Notes: generated by a model not told the origin, from the letters alone. A stretch of 64,000 bases of DNA from Piezodorus guildinii (GCA_023052935.1 CM041292.1:105765906-105829905); one strand, 5' to 3'; counted from the first letter of the stretch, positions 1 to 11,329 are shown. Translations and numbers: made by a program.

Positions 1-67
1 TGCTAAAATACTTTATTAGATGGCAGCGTTTGCTATAAAATGTCCCCCTTTTTTTTTTATCTATCAA

Positions 68-134
<67 letters not shown>

Positions 135-1341
135 TGTTTATGTTTAGTGTGAGAATAACAACAAATAATAATAGTATAATAGTTTTAAACGAAATATATC
201 ATTTTTAGGACAACAAACTACAATTATTTTCAGTACAGTAAGGTTTCTCGCTTTCTATAAAAATCTGAAAATGTTTTCACAGAAAACGAGTAAAATTATG
301 TTTAAATTCTGTAAATTACGTCGCTTTAACTTATCGACTTGTCAAGAAGTTTATTAACTGTTTTATGTACAAATTTAAGAGATTTAAATCATTTCAGTGT
401 AATAACTTTTAAACTTTAGCATTGAAAGTAAAATAATTATTGATTAAGTATTGACCAATTTTGAGTATTACTTGTGGTCGTCAATTGATTATTATAAGTG
501 ATTTCTAGATATGAGTGATTTCTAGACTTTGTGTATATTTTATTGATTCATTATTGTACATATATTTTATTATTATTTTATTGCTATGTAAATATTGTAT
601 GAATGTTATCTTTCAGCTCTATTATTAATGTCCAAATTAGGACAGCTTGTAATATTACTTATAAAAAACTTGTTAAAATTAATTATAAGTGACATGTGTA
701 CATTATAATAAATAAAGATTAAACAAAAAAAAAATTAATTATTTCAAGCGGATTGACTGGTTGGTCACCATGCAGTTAAAGAAAAGCAAATTACTTTTCA
801 ATGGATTATATGAATTGATTTTTTTATTAGGTATTATAATATTGTATAAAGATGTGACATCATGGTATAAGTAGAACCGTTAAATTCAAAAGTGTGAGTC
901 TTGTGATGAAATCCAAAACCCTTAACTTTGGACGGAGATAAAATTTATTATCGGCATCAAGGTTTGATTGCAATAAATAACTGAAGATAAATTATATAAA
1001 ATATATTTTTTCCTTTATTTTAAACACATTAAAACTTTCTCATATTAAAACAATAATATAGAAGTCAGTTAATACAGTACTATTTTTACAAGAAAAATTA
1101 GGAAAAAAACAAAACAACATTTCGAGTTTTGCCTTGCATTCAAAGTAAGAATTCTTTAAATATGTAAGTATAATTTAAAATTAAGTAAGTTTATGTAACT
1201 TTTTTTTTTCTACCACAGAGAGTCATTGGCATGTTTATGTAACTTATAACTTATATGGACGATTCAATAAAAATATTTTAACAATTTGTTCTGATAATAT
1301 TGTTTCATTTTAATTTATGGAATATTTTTTCTTTTTTTCAG
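1..1341. other. AT-rich noncoding stretch with (TA)n at 71-132
   Basis: The stretch opens with a perfect (TA)n run at 71-132 after a short T-run. The rest is AT-rich with frequent stops in all frames. No coding signal, tRNA or recognisable repeat copy was seen. Confidence 0.6.
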
Positions 1342-1452
1342 GTGAGTAATTTCTTCCGTTGTTTTCTGCTCTGTTGATAATGGAGTTTTTTTCTCGATGA
1401 TAGGATTTATGAAATGCCTTCATCATCACAATTAAGCAATGGAATAGAGAAT
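1342..1452 (+). other. Weak candidate 5' coding exon
   Basis: A pyrimidine tract ending in CAG at 1341 precedes this segment, and it is followed by a good donor, GTAAGT, at 1453-1458. Inside it an ATG at 1414 opens 13 codons (MPSSSQLSNGIEN) ending exactly on a codon boundary at the donor. In-frame stops lie upstream of the ATG, so it could be a 5'UTR plus start-codon exon. I do not recognise the peptide. Splice-like signals arise by chance in AT-rich DNA, so this is a hypothesis only. Confidence 0.18.
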
Positions 1453-1789
1453 GTAAGTAGGCTGCTGCTTAATAATCATTTAATATAGCTAGTTAGAGAG
1501 ATTTATGCAGATGAAGCTATCGGTGTGCCGGGGAAACTTGGCTGTGAGGGAGGGGTTGATATTAAGACCCTGTTTATTGTTCGGCCAACTCGGCTGACGC
1601 TCCCTAAACTATTGCCGATATTGATGGATTTCAATGTATCACCTATCTATCTCCCTCTTGTTAATTTCTTAATTATATAGGTGTTATTGCTGGTTACAAA
1701 ACTATAAGACATGCTAAAACCAATTAAAAGCACAGGATTGAAGTTTAGATGTTAATCATATTCATAGATCGTTCCTTAGTTTTATTTTT
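1453..1789. other. Noncoding stretch with a small GC-richer patch
   Basis: Positions about 1525-1620 are richer in G and C than the surroundings, with no long open frame on either strand. It may be an old repeat fragment. The rest is ordinary AT-rich DNA. Confidence 0.4.
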
Positions 1790-3080
1790 ACTTTCACTTA
1801 CCTGCATATAAAATATATAGTTGAGGAAAGTATTGCAATCGTGAAAATGTTCAAATTTTCACCGAAAATACATGTTTCTATTCTCCTGAGTCTAAATGAC
1901 CATGTCCCGTGTGTGTCTATGTATAGCTATAACGAAAACTAAGTGATTCGAAAATGATTTTCAAAAAATAAAATCCGCCCGAGATGTTACAGCAACATTT
2001 TTACTAAAGCCAGCTGAATAAAAGTTCTACTTTATGCCATGAATTTTGCACATATTTAGGATTTCCTCACAAATGGCTCAAACGATTTTGATTAAACTCT
2101 GTATACCGATGTAAAATTAAATAGCCATTTATGTCATGTTTCATTCTGATTTAAATAGGCTGACAGGGCTTGAATACCGATATTTTCTTTCCCTAAAGTA
2201 TCTTTGATTTTATAAATTTAGAAGAATTAGCCATTTCATCTTATTGGGATCGATAAAATGTGGCTAAATATAAAAGTTGAACGAATTTGATAACCAACTT
2301 AAGAAAAAAAGGGCGAACATTTTTTTTGTTATTTATTGTTTTATGAATATAACAACAGCAACATAGATGTATATTATATCGTTGGAAAGCTACAGATTTT
2401 AGGAAAAATGTTATTTTATATACAAAGTTGCGCAATCTAACGTAAAGTCCAAAAACGGTTATAACGATTTGGATTAAACCTTCTAAATTAATTTCAAATT
2501 AAACGTGCTTTAATATCATATAGGTTTCATTCTGATTTTAAAAGTCTGACAGGGCTTAAATGCCAATATTTTAAATTTTCTAACCCTAAAGTACTTTTAA
2601 TTTTGTAGATTCGAGAAAAATAACCATATCATCTTGTTAGGATTGATAAAAAGGAGGTAACTATATAAGTTGTACGAATGTGATATCCAACTATAGGAGA
2701 AAAAAGAGAAAATATTTTTTTTTTGTATTTTTCTATGTTTGAGAACAGATACATAGATGAGAACAAATAATCAGAACGATGTAGATGTATAATATACCAT
2801 TGGAAAGCTAAAGATTTAAGACAAATATCTTATAAACAAAATTTAAAAGGTGTGGAGAGTGATTGTATTAGATAATAATATAATAGATTATTTGATGGAA
2901 CACATGTTTATTTGATAAAACTCAATTTAATTAATTCTTTAACCGTTTTTCATCTCTAATTTCAGTTAAAATTTTTATAAATAAATAATATTTATTAATA
3001 ACAATTATAATATTTATAAACAAATAAATAGTAATTATAATTATGGAGGTAAGTGAAAATCGTATGTTGCGTGCACCAGA
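1790..3080 (+). repeat. R1 dispersed repeat, copy A, with internal tandem duplication
   Basis: This is the longest copy of the family seen at least seven times here. It starts at ACTTTCACTTACC (1790-1802) and ends near GGTAAGTGAAAAT (3048-3060) followed by a TTGCGTGCACCAGA motif; the two ends are imperfect inverted repeats of each other. Landmarks shared with other copies are the CCCGAGATGTTACA motif, GACAGGGCTT and TTGGAAAGCTA. The central part occurs twice in tandem (about 2045-2435 and 2450-2850, offset roughly 385-419 bp). No conserved ORF is present, so it is probably a non-autonomous element. Confidence 0.7.
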
Positions 3081-4687
3081 TTTTATTTACCATCATATTT
3101 TTTGTTTGAATCTTCCTTTACTGAGGAAAAGCTCCATTTTCTTGTATTATAATTCTCCATTTCTCAATTACAACTCGATAAAAATAAGCGTATGTCTAAT
3201 ATCCCAGGATTTTACTATTAAGTATCTAGAAAAATGTTATCATGAATGTACAGAAGTTAGTTTCTCTTATTGCGAGTCGGGAAGAATGGTCTCAGGTTAT
3301 ATTCGTCTCAACCTTGGCCATTGTCTGACGGCTCCATTATTATGAAAATACTTAAGTCACAAAAGAATTATCCTCTTCTATGAATAACATTTCTTGAGGG
3401 CTAAGTATGTAGATTTATTTCTCAATACATTTTTTTCCCCTCAGGAATGCTTAGGAAAAAAAAGTGAAACCGCGTTACATAAGTGATACTAGTTCTTGTA
3501 CGATTGTAAAAATTTAAGAGATTTTTAAACATCATTTTCTAATTTTTATATAATGCTAATAATAATGTTCTTCTATGTTGAATGCGCCTTTACCAATTAT
3601 TCAGGTTTTCGACGCTTGTGAAGTTATCCATCAGTGTCAACAGTGCGAAGGAAACTTTTAGGGTTATGATAGCCCTTCTAATACTTATTGAGAAAGGTTT
3701 CGTTTATTAAAACGGTTTTAGTTAAAATAGCATAGAGGAGAAGAAGTCTAAAAGTCAAAAGGGTAAAACTTGTACTAGGTAATTAAAAACTATGTTTATT
3801 TCCCACGATACAGAAAAGTTTCATCGGTAAATAAATGTTTATATATTACCTTAAATTTTTATAAATGTGTTTTGCTTCGTTATTTTTTCATAAACAACTG
3901 TAGTAAATTAGTTTTTAGGGATATTGTAAAGGGCTCTTAAGATTAAGGGCCATTAGAAATCTTAACAAAACATTTTCAGATGACAAGTTAACCATTTAGT
4001 TTAAATTTGAAAAGTTTAGTATTATAGTGAAAACGAAAAAAATATGGTTGAAGTTTTTATTCTAAATTTCTTTGTGATATGTTTTATTAGTGATGGACTA
4101 TTTAGATTATAGTTCTTTTTTTCTACAAAGTATGCAACTCTTAGAATAAATATGTTATTTTTAAAAACTAGTGGCAATCATACGGAAAACAATCCTTTTA
4201 AATTTATCGAACGTCAATTTAGCTTTTAAATGTACTATAATGCTGCTAAGAGATACCATTTTTCTTTAAAAATGTCTTAAGTTTTACTGTTTTATTTATT
4301 TTTTGTATGCTAGTTTTGAAATTAACTTTGAAAACTCATACCATTATATTTACTTTATCAAGAATAATTATATATTAACTTTAAAAAAATCGATAATACT
4401 AACATTTTGAGTTGAAAACTGCTTAGTTTTTATGAGCTTTATATACCTACACACCTTATTCCTAGTTAGTTTTTTGTACATTGTGATTCCAGTTGTGGCT
4501 TATTTGTGGGAAAATTCTTTCGTTATTGTTATACGTTCGAGATTATATAACAATCCTTCTTAGAATTTGCATTGAATGAGTAGCATATCATTTAAATGGT
4601 AAATACGTTGCTTAATTCATTGATGAGGATAAAGTTTATACTTTGTAAACAAAATCGATAAATATATGTAGAATTTATATACATTGT
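3081..4687. other. AT-rich noncoding stretch
   Basis: No gene or repeat family was recognised here. A 100-codon open frame starting at 3043 begins inside R1 copy A and has no family resemblance. It is treated as chance. Confidence 0.5.
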
Positions 4688-4920
4688 TGCTGCTGTAGCT
4701 AATCGAATGATGCTAAAGAGGGATTCCTAAATTATGCCTATTCAGGTTTAATTAGGACAGGGATCTTTGACGAGTACCTGGCATCGCACATGCTTCTTTT
4801 TATGTACCATCAAAATTACGGCATACCTTAGGATTTTTTCACTCCCATTAAAAAATCCTATGACCACCTACACGTTCGAACCCGACCTTGGCCATTGAAG
4901 CCTGCAGTTGCAACCACATA
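4688..4920 (-). repeat. SINE-1, diverged copy
   Basis: On the minus strand this aligns with the SINE-1 copies at 14.2 and 21.1 kb. It keeps the B-box-like GGGTTCGAACG, the hairpin pair GGATTTTTTAATGGGAG / AAAAAATCC, the CAGGTACTCGT-like motif and the GATGCTA region near the 3' end. The central GC-rich part is degraded and the AAAC-rich tail is missing. Confidence 0.75.
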
Positions 4921-5049
4921 AGAATGTTCAACTTGAAATACGTCAAAAGGTGTGTGTGTGTGTTGAAATATGTCAAAAAGCCTTTACTGTTTCACTATTC
5001 GTTTTTGCAATTGTTTTATATATTCTTGTTCACTGTATAATAAAGAAGA

Positions 5050-5310
5050 TTAGAAAAATCATTTTGGTTTATTATTGACCAAGATAAAAAATATAAGATA
5101 TAAGATAGAGAAAAAATGTATTAGTGTTTTTTTAGCAAAAAAAAACAAACAACTGCGAATGATTATAAAAAAAGAGAAAAAAAATTTGAAAGTTTACCTA
5201 TAAATATGCCCATAGATCAGTTATTTTTTATGATTTAGATAAATATGCACAGAGTTTTAGAATCAGTAAATCGCTATAAAAATAATAAAAACAAAAAAGG
5301 AAATCTTGCC
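5050..5310 (+). repeat. R2 dispersed repeat fragment
   Basis: The motif GATAGAGAAAAAAT followed by ATTAGTGTTTTTTT, and later a CCCATAGATCAGTTATTTTT-like piece, match the R2 copy at 6310-6830. A second junction, GAAATCTTGCCTATATATA, is also shared with that copy and here runs into a (TA)n tract. Confidence 0.6.
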
Positions 5311-5340
5311 TATATATATATATATATATAATATATATAT
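5311..5340. repeat. (TA)n microsatellite, left of hairpin
   Basis: Short TA-rich run with a phase slip (ATAATA). It directly abuts a perfect hairpin. A second TA-rich run lies at about 5438-5470 on the other side. Confidence 0.8.
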
Positions 5341-5344
5341 AAAT

Positions 5345-5400
5345 GTTTGTGTTGTTCTTAGGTTTCAGTCAGTTGACTGAAACCTAAGAACAACACAAAC
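5345..5400. repeat. Perfect 27-bp inverted repeat (hairpin)
   Basis: Arms 5345-5371 and 5374-5400 are fully complementary with a 2-nt loop (GT). The arms are of mixed composition, not simple TA. The structure sits between two (TA)n runs. It could be a minimal foldback element or a replication-born palindrome; no protein or RNA family was recognised. Confidence 0.9.
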
Positions 5401-5479
5401 TTAAATTATCAACAGTCGAGAACTGATCAAACAATAAATATATATATATATATTATATAATTATATATAACATTAATAA

Positions 5480-5600
5480 TCATTTATAACCAGTAATATT
5501 TGCTTTGGAACATACATAAACATTTATACCGTAATATTGCTTTTTGGAAATAACAAACCATTGTATTGTATTATAATATGCAGCGCTTTTACTGAAATGC
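5480..5600 (+). repeat. R2 3'-end fragment
   Basis: The segment 5545-5564 matches 31268-31288 with one difference (TTGGAAATAACAAACCATTG here) and the similarity extends on both sides, including the following AGCGCTTTT/AGCGTTTTT motif. This suggests the end of the R2 element, separated from the 5050-5310 part by the hairpin and TA runs. Confidence 0.55.
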
Positions 5601-6262
5601 TGCCTATTAGGTTGGTAGTTTCTGAACTTATATGTTTAAAATCATCTAATCCTGTATCTAATTTATATATTTATTCGTTATCCTATTAGTTTTTTGTAAA
5701 GATGCATTTACCATTTAGGTCATTGAATGATATTGATTCTATAGTGTGGTATCAATAATTGATAAATATTCAAGATTTAGTTTCATATTTCAAAACATAA
5801 TATTGTAGATTTACCTCAGAAATATAATTTAAAAAAAAATTAAAATATACTAGTCTTTTGGGGAAATTTCGGAACTAAAAATGTTTGTACCTTTACAGAT
5901 CGACCTGTTCTGCATGAAGAAAGATATGTAAATTAGGACAAAAGTTGGGAACGTAACAACATTCACAACTGCGATTAACGGAGCGGTAGTTGAACTGGTC
6001 GAGGAATTGCCGCTGAAAGGAGAAGTTTGATCATTGGTGTGTTTAGCGAACATTCTTGTTTAGTACTCTTATCGGCCTCCACAGTCCCCTCCTCGAATTT
6101 GTTTTTGTTTAATTTCCGCTAATATCTGATGATAAAGGGCTCGATGCACGCCTTCCTTTCCACCCACCCTTCGTCTCTTTAAACAAATGTTCACTTCTGG
6201 ATGTAAACGACAGATTTCTCACGTATACCTTATCGTATTCGAACCCATATTTTCCTTTTAGT

Positions 6263-6266
<4 letters not shown>
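5601..6266. other. Noncoding stretch, slightly GC-richer 5850-6260
   Basis: Positions 5850-6053 hold a 67-codon minus-strand open frame with no family resemblance. 6060-6260 is more balanced in composition and ends at a poly-A run, so it could be the 3' end of an unrecognised retro-element on the plus strand. Confidence 0.35.

Positions 6267-6300
<34 letters not shown>
6267..6300 (+). repeat. Poly-A tract of 34 nt
   Basis: Pure A run ending at 6300. It may be the tail of a retroposed sequence ending here on the plus strand, but no TSD was identified. Confidence 0.85.
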
Positions 6301-6303
<3 letters not shown>

Positions 6304-6309
6304 CTCCCT

Positions 6310-6830
6310 CCTTGAGGGCTTACATTTCAGGATCCGTAGAAGCTGAAAAACGAATTGAAAAAATCCGTTTGTCTGCTGTCCGCCGTCCGCGGTATTTCTC
6401 CGAAACTACTGTACCAATCGTTTTGAAATTCGTCCCACAAATACTTCATGAAATCTTGCCTATATATACGCCCATTATTTTCAAAGATAGAGAAAAAATT
6501 ATTAGTGTTTTTTTCAACCAAAAAAACGCCAATAATTACAGAAAAGAGAGAAAAAAAAATTGAAATTGTACCCATGGATACACCGATAAATCAGTTATTT
6601 TTGAAGTTTTAAATTCAGGTTAATGCGATAACCAAGAAAAAAAAGTTAATCTATAAATTGATGTCACATTTTATAAATATATGTATTTCCACCAAAACTC
6701 GGTTATTCTAAAAAATAGAGAAAAAATGAAGATATTAGCAGCTATTAACAGTTATATCCTAATATAGTTATTTGCAAATTATAAACTATTTTTTAATCAT
6801 TTTCAGCGTTTTTTAAATATTTAATTGGGC
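6310..6830 (+). repeat. R2 dispersed repeat, fullest copy
   Basis: Begins with a GC-richer head (about 6330-6410, containing CTGTCCGCCGTCCGCGGT) followed by an AT-rich body with GAAATCTTGCCTATATATA, GATAGAGAAAAAATTATTAG and ACTCGGTTATT motifs. The same motifs recur at 5050-5310 and 30700-31315. Open frames exist on both strands of the head, but they overlap fully and neither resembles a known protein. Confidence 0.6.
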
Positions 6831-6839
6831 GGGAAATTA

Positions 6840-7520
6840 ACTTGCTTTCATTGTTAAAATAAATTTAAGAAGTATTAAATAATTTAGAGCTGAAAAAAGT
6901 GTAAAGAATTATATTATAGAAGTTTTTTTGTTTTTTTGGAAACATATGTTACAGATTAAAAAATATAAAATTGTTATTTACAATAATCACATATGTTTTT
7001 GCCTTATGCAATACTTTAAATTCCCTTTTACAACATTGTATAAATAACAACATTTTTTTGTAAAAGTTTTAGCTTTCCAACGGTATATTATAAATATATA
7101 TTACGATTCTTATTTTAAAAAAATTTAAAAATGTATTGTGGCTTTTTTCTCCTTAAGTTGGTTATCAAATTCGTTTAACTTGCATATTTATTTATTTTTT
7201 TACCAACACTAACAACATTATATGTTTAATTTTTTGGAATCTAAAAAAATAAATGTACTTTAGAGGAAGATAGTAAAATAATTCTGCATTTAATCAGACT
7301 ATTTTAATTAGAATGAAGAAACTGTATGATATAAAACACATTAAATTTTACATCGATGTAGCGAATTCAATTAAAATCGTTCGAGCCATTTTTAGAAAAT
7401 CGTAACAAGGTGTAAAATGCATGGAATAAAGTTTCACTTTGGTGCGCCTATTTCTATGATAAAAGTTTATTTTACATTTCGGGCGTATAGTTGTATTAAA
7501 TAGGCAAGTGAAAGTAAAAA
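6840..7520 (-). repeat. R1 dispersed repeat, copy B
   Basis: In reverse orientation it shows the R1 landmarks: TAGCTTTCCAACGGTATATT, GTACTTTAGAGGAAGA, ATCGTTCGAGCCATTTTTAG, TGTAAAATGCATGG and TTCGGGCGTATAG. The right end is AAGTGAAAGTAAAAA (7506-7520), the R1 5' end. A piece between the GGGCGTATAG motif and this end is missing compared with copies at 55 and 60.8 kb. Confidence 0.7.
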
Positions 7521-7611
7521 GTAAAGAGGTTTCCTAGGAAATCAATCTCTTGGTTGTCAATGACTTTGGTAATAATTATAATTTATTATATCAATATATT
7601 CTAAAAAACGG

Positions 7612-7821
7612 ATAATTATTAAGGTGGATATTCGAGCTGAATAATTTCTTCCATAAAGACTTAATTTTTTTATTACATCAACATGACGTTTCGGTATCTT
7701 CTCCCATCTAACCAGACCTCTCAAGATGGGAGAAGATCCCGAAATGTCATGTTGATTTAATAAAAAATTTAAGTCTTTATGGAAGAAATTAATCAGCCCG
7801 AATATCTACCTTAATAATAAT
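7612..7821. mobile_element. Foldback (long inverted-repeat) element
   Basis: Arms 7612-7709 and 7724-7821 are reverse complements over 98 bp with about eight mismatches and no gaps, around a 14-nt loop. The arms carry mixed-composition sequence such as TTTCTTCCATAAAGAC and ATCTTCTCCCATCT. The symmetric structure and lack of coding capacity fit a MITE-like or foldback transposon. No clear target duplication was found. Confidence 0.8.
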
Positions 7822-8458
7822 TATAATATATTAAGTAGTAGTGATTTTCTTATTTCGTTGTTAAAAATAAATTCTTAAAAGTAATTAACCCGTTATATGT
7901 AACTTTAATTATTAAGTTAGCAGACACCGATGTGGGCTGACATCATTATGTTGTGTTATAATGATTTCTCTAAAACTTGATTGCTGACTTAATATTAGTG
8001 ATCTGATTATACAGCAGATAACTTATAATTTTTTTTTTTCCCAGGAATTAATTTATTTAAATTTGTTTTAAAGTTCTTCTAATGAAAAAGTTAAGAATAT
8101 TTCAAACAAAAACATATTTCCATATTATCCCAAATATAATAGATAAATATATTATCCATAAGTAATTAGTTTGAGGTTTGCTAATTTTCGTTGTATAAAA
8201 AGGCTAGATAAATTGTGTGGACTTGATTATGATGCACAAGATTTGTGCAAAAAATAAAATGATTTATTTTTAATCACTGTTTGAATAGATACAATTCTAT
8301 GATGAGCTTACATAGGTTATGTCTTTTGAATTCTTAATTTTATTAGTCTCAGATAAAGTTATTAAAATGGAGTTTGATTACTTACGTATGACAAATACTG
8401 CTTGTGTTGTATATTTGTAGTCATAAAAGGTATATCTTTGTTAATTTATTATTCAGTT

Positions 8459-8521
<63 letters not shown>

Positions 8522-8870
8522 ATAATAGATGAACCAACAAAGTATAGTCACTAATTAGTCTGTGGCTGAATAAATTAATATGTTAATAATTTGATGTGAT
8601 ATTGTGGACTCATTTGATTGAATTCCGTGATGATGTGAATATCAAATATGTACACACTCCACATCCATGTATTTATCTAATATATTATTAATGAGTTGTA
8701 TTATTTCAACATCATATTAATTTTCATTGATTTTTTTTACCTCTGATTTCAATAAGATATTTTGTATAGGTTCACTAGTATTAAATTTCTTGTTTATGAG
8801 GTAAAATTGGAAAATTATTTTTTCTGGTTTGATATCATTATTATATTATTAGTTATAGTTTTAATAATTT
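7822..8870. other. AT-rich noncoding stretch with (TA)n at about 8464-8518
   Basis: Apart from a roughly 55-bp (TA)n run nothing recognisable was found. Confidence 0.6.
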
Positions 8871-9475
8871 TTATTTAAGACCTAGTTGTCTCCAAGTTAA
8901 TACGATATTTTTTTTTCTTTCGATAAATATAAAGATTTCGATAAAGTTTCTGCCAACATTGTTGCGGAGCCGTGTGTATTCCGGATGAGTACCTGCGGTT
9001 CTTTGTGAATAAACTTTTAGTAAATTTGAACGTGAATGGTCAACGACCCTAAAGGCAATATTCGGTTTCACGGGTACCTACCTATTCCTTAGGGTAGGTG
9101 CTTTGGAGCAAGGCTCGTTAAACGTGGAAAGAACATCGATTGCATAGGCTTCACTTGCAACGTACTTGAGCTCACACACACATTCTCGAAGCATTGGTCA
9201 TAATGGTCAAGCTGCTGTGAGAAATAGGATTGTTCCGACAAAAAGCAATATCCCGTTCGGCAATGACTATTTACATTTTATGGTTTACATTTGTTGCTTC
9301 CTTGTAGTACCCAATACTTTCCTCAGGGAAAAAATATACAACTTTTCTGGAGAGACCCGCCGGTTAGGCAGAAAAGAATGGTTACCGTCCTGGATGATAG
9401 CTTACTATCGCAGATCTCATCATGAAATTCGTGCACTGTTTCATTCGCACTATTTTGTTCTGAAGTAGGCAAATG
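8871..9475. other. GC-richer island without recognised gene
   Basis: Composition is more balanced than the flanks. A 66-codon minus frame (8871-9071) and a 100-codon plus frame (9166-9468, alternative start) are open, but neither shows a domain I recognise. A small hairpin (CTACCTATTC / GGGTAGGTG) lies near 9077-9103. It could be decayed coding DNA of a gene or element. Confidence 0.3.
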
Positions 9476-9759
9476 CAAATACTAAAATCCTTATAGTCTC
9501 ACATGCTGGGGAGGGTGAAAAATATACCTTTTGCAAACCTAGATTTTAATGAGTCCACGACATAAAAATTGTCTTCTTTACTTTTTATCATTCTTTATGA
9601 CTTCAAATTATCAAAGTAATTGTAAACACCTATCATGAGGAGACATATATTGGAACTCTCTCGGGAAATTAGATCGTTTCATTTTCGTAACGACATTCAT
9701 TCTGTATTTTTAGAATTCTGAGAGATACGATAAACTGAAAAGGTGTTCTAATTTCTATT

Positions 9760-10285
9760 TTTTTAACCGTAGGTTTCGCTCGCCGTTTTAGGCTACTTCA
9801 ACAGTTACTAGACAAACGCTCAAACCTTCCTCTTAAATGCAGAAGACTCTATTCCATGACTATTATAAGAACGATCCGGACTTGCGGAGTATAGCAATGG
9901 AGCTCTACTAAACCATCGAATTCTTCCCGCATCCAATTCAAAATCCTTCGTGAAATCCTCAACGCTTCTTACTTTGTCACGAATACACTTTGCATAAAGA
10001 TCTTTATGTTTCCTATGTTACTGATTTGGCCCGGGCGAGGTATCAGTCCTTTCATAAAACTCCATTCCCACTCTAACCCACTATTTCAATCATTTCTTTC
10101 TCTTCGATTCGTGATAATCCTCCGAAGTGCCTGAAAAGGTGATAGCCTCGGGACCTCCTAGTTAAGAATATTTTTAGAGTACTTCCAATGCGAAGCTTCT
10201 CTACATGTATTTCATGTCATTGTATTCTATAACTATTACATAAACTAGAGTTTACAGTTGTAAATATCAATAAAAATGTTTAAAA
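9760..10285 (+). pseudogene. LINE-J (Jockey-like) ORF2 3' end, copy 1, degenerate
   Basis: Conceptual translation with frameshifts and stops gives pieces typical of the C-terminal part of Jockey-clade ORF2, after the reverse transcriptase: LLDKRSNLPLKCRRL-like, YTLHKDLYVSYVTDLARARYQSFHK-like and a terminal PP-x-CLKR-x-WPRDLL. The five other copies in this window share the same order. The 3'UTR ends in ACAGTTGTAAATATCAATAA near 10255-10275. The 5' part of the element is absent, as expected from incomplete reverse transcription. Not functional. Confidence 0.7.
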
Positions 10286-11329
10286 TACAAAACAACAAAA
10301 TAGTATGCGTAATTTTCATGATTTTTATTGAATAGGTAATGGATATGGCTTATAAATCTTTTTGTTTAATTTATTCCTTCGTTACATTTCAGACTTTAAT
10401 ACCCAAATCACAATGGTTGTACACCTTCTTCTGTCTTATTAACATTGTTTTCTATTATAACTAAATACGAATTGTTTTCATTAAGCCTAACCTGCACTAT
10501 AACATTGGATCCACTTTTCTGTGTTTGTGACAAATTAATGTAAATTTCACATTACAAATGTAGATTCCACATTACTTTGAATATGGTTGATGTATTTTAC
10601 CTCTGACTCTATTTCTGTTTCGGTAGCCCATCGACCATTCCATTGGATGGATACCTCCCTAACACCGAATGCTATTGCTCCGAGGACCACCCATATCCTA
10701 CACAATCAGCGCACACCCTGATTGCCACATAGCCCGCAGTAGTGTCGTTATATTGTACATACATTGTAGATGATAGAAAGGCTAGGCGAGGTCGCTGCTC
10801 AGCCAGCGTGGTTCCTGTACCGCCAGGATATCCCTAATTCTCTGCCCCCTACTTCCACCTTCCTGGCCTCTGCTTTAGGTACACGTTCTATTTGTAATTC
10901 TTCATTTATATAATGAATCGCTTTTATATTAATTATTTTAATATATATCTTTTGTAAGTTAAAGGACAAATTTTGACGGAGTATAAAGTATTATTATGGG
11001 TAATAGAGCTCTTTTCTTTTTGTTTGTTTTTTATCTGAGTGATGTTTAGAAGCTTATTATTGTTAGTTAGTTAATCTTATAGTTAGTTTATGTTTTGACT
11101 TTATATTTGCAAAATGACTAGGTTTAGAGAGATTTTCCCAACGTATATTTTCAGTAGCGAATTTGATTTAAAGCAGCTGCAACACTAAAAGTATTTTCCA
11201 GGAAAAACAATTATCCACGGTTTATCATTCATGGAAAGAAAGAGAATAACTGGTTAAAGTTTCAAATCGATTGACCCATGTGCATCTAAATTATGAAAAT
11301 CCTGTTTAATTAAACTTATAGATTTCGAT
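10286..11329. other. Noncoding stretch with GC-rich block 10600-10880
   Basis: The block 10600-10880 is clearly GC-richer but has stops in all frames and no resemblance to the repeat families defined here. It may be a fragment of an element represented once in the window. The remainder is AT-rich. Confidence 0.4.

Noticed and set aside
3043..3345. 100-codon plus-strand open frame
   Set aside because: It lacks an ATG start, begins inside R1 copy A and has AT-driven residue content with no domain.
5345..5400. Bacterial-type terminator or CRISPR-like structure at the hairpins
   Set aside because: The context is eukaryotic, there is no regularly spaced repeat-spacer array anywhere in the window, and the hairpins are unrelated single structures.
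6312..6575. Two opposing open frames of about 82 codons
   Set aside because: They overlap on opposite strands within the R2 repeat; openness comes from composition, and homologous R2 copies do not keep the frames.
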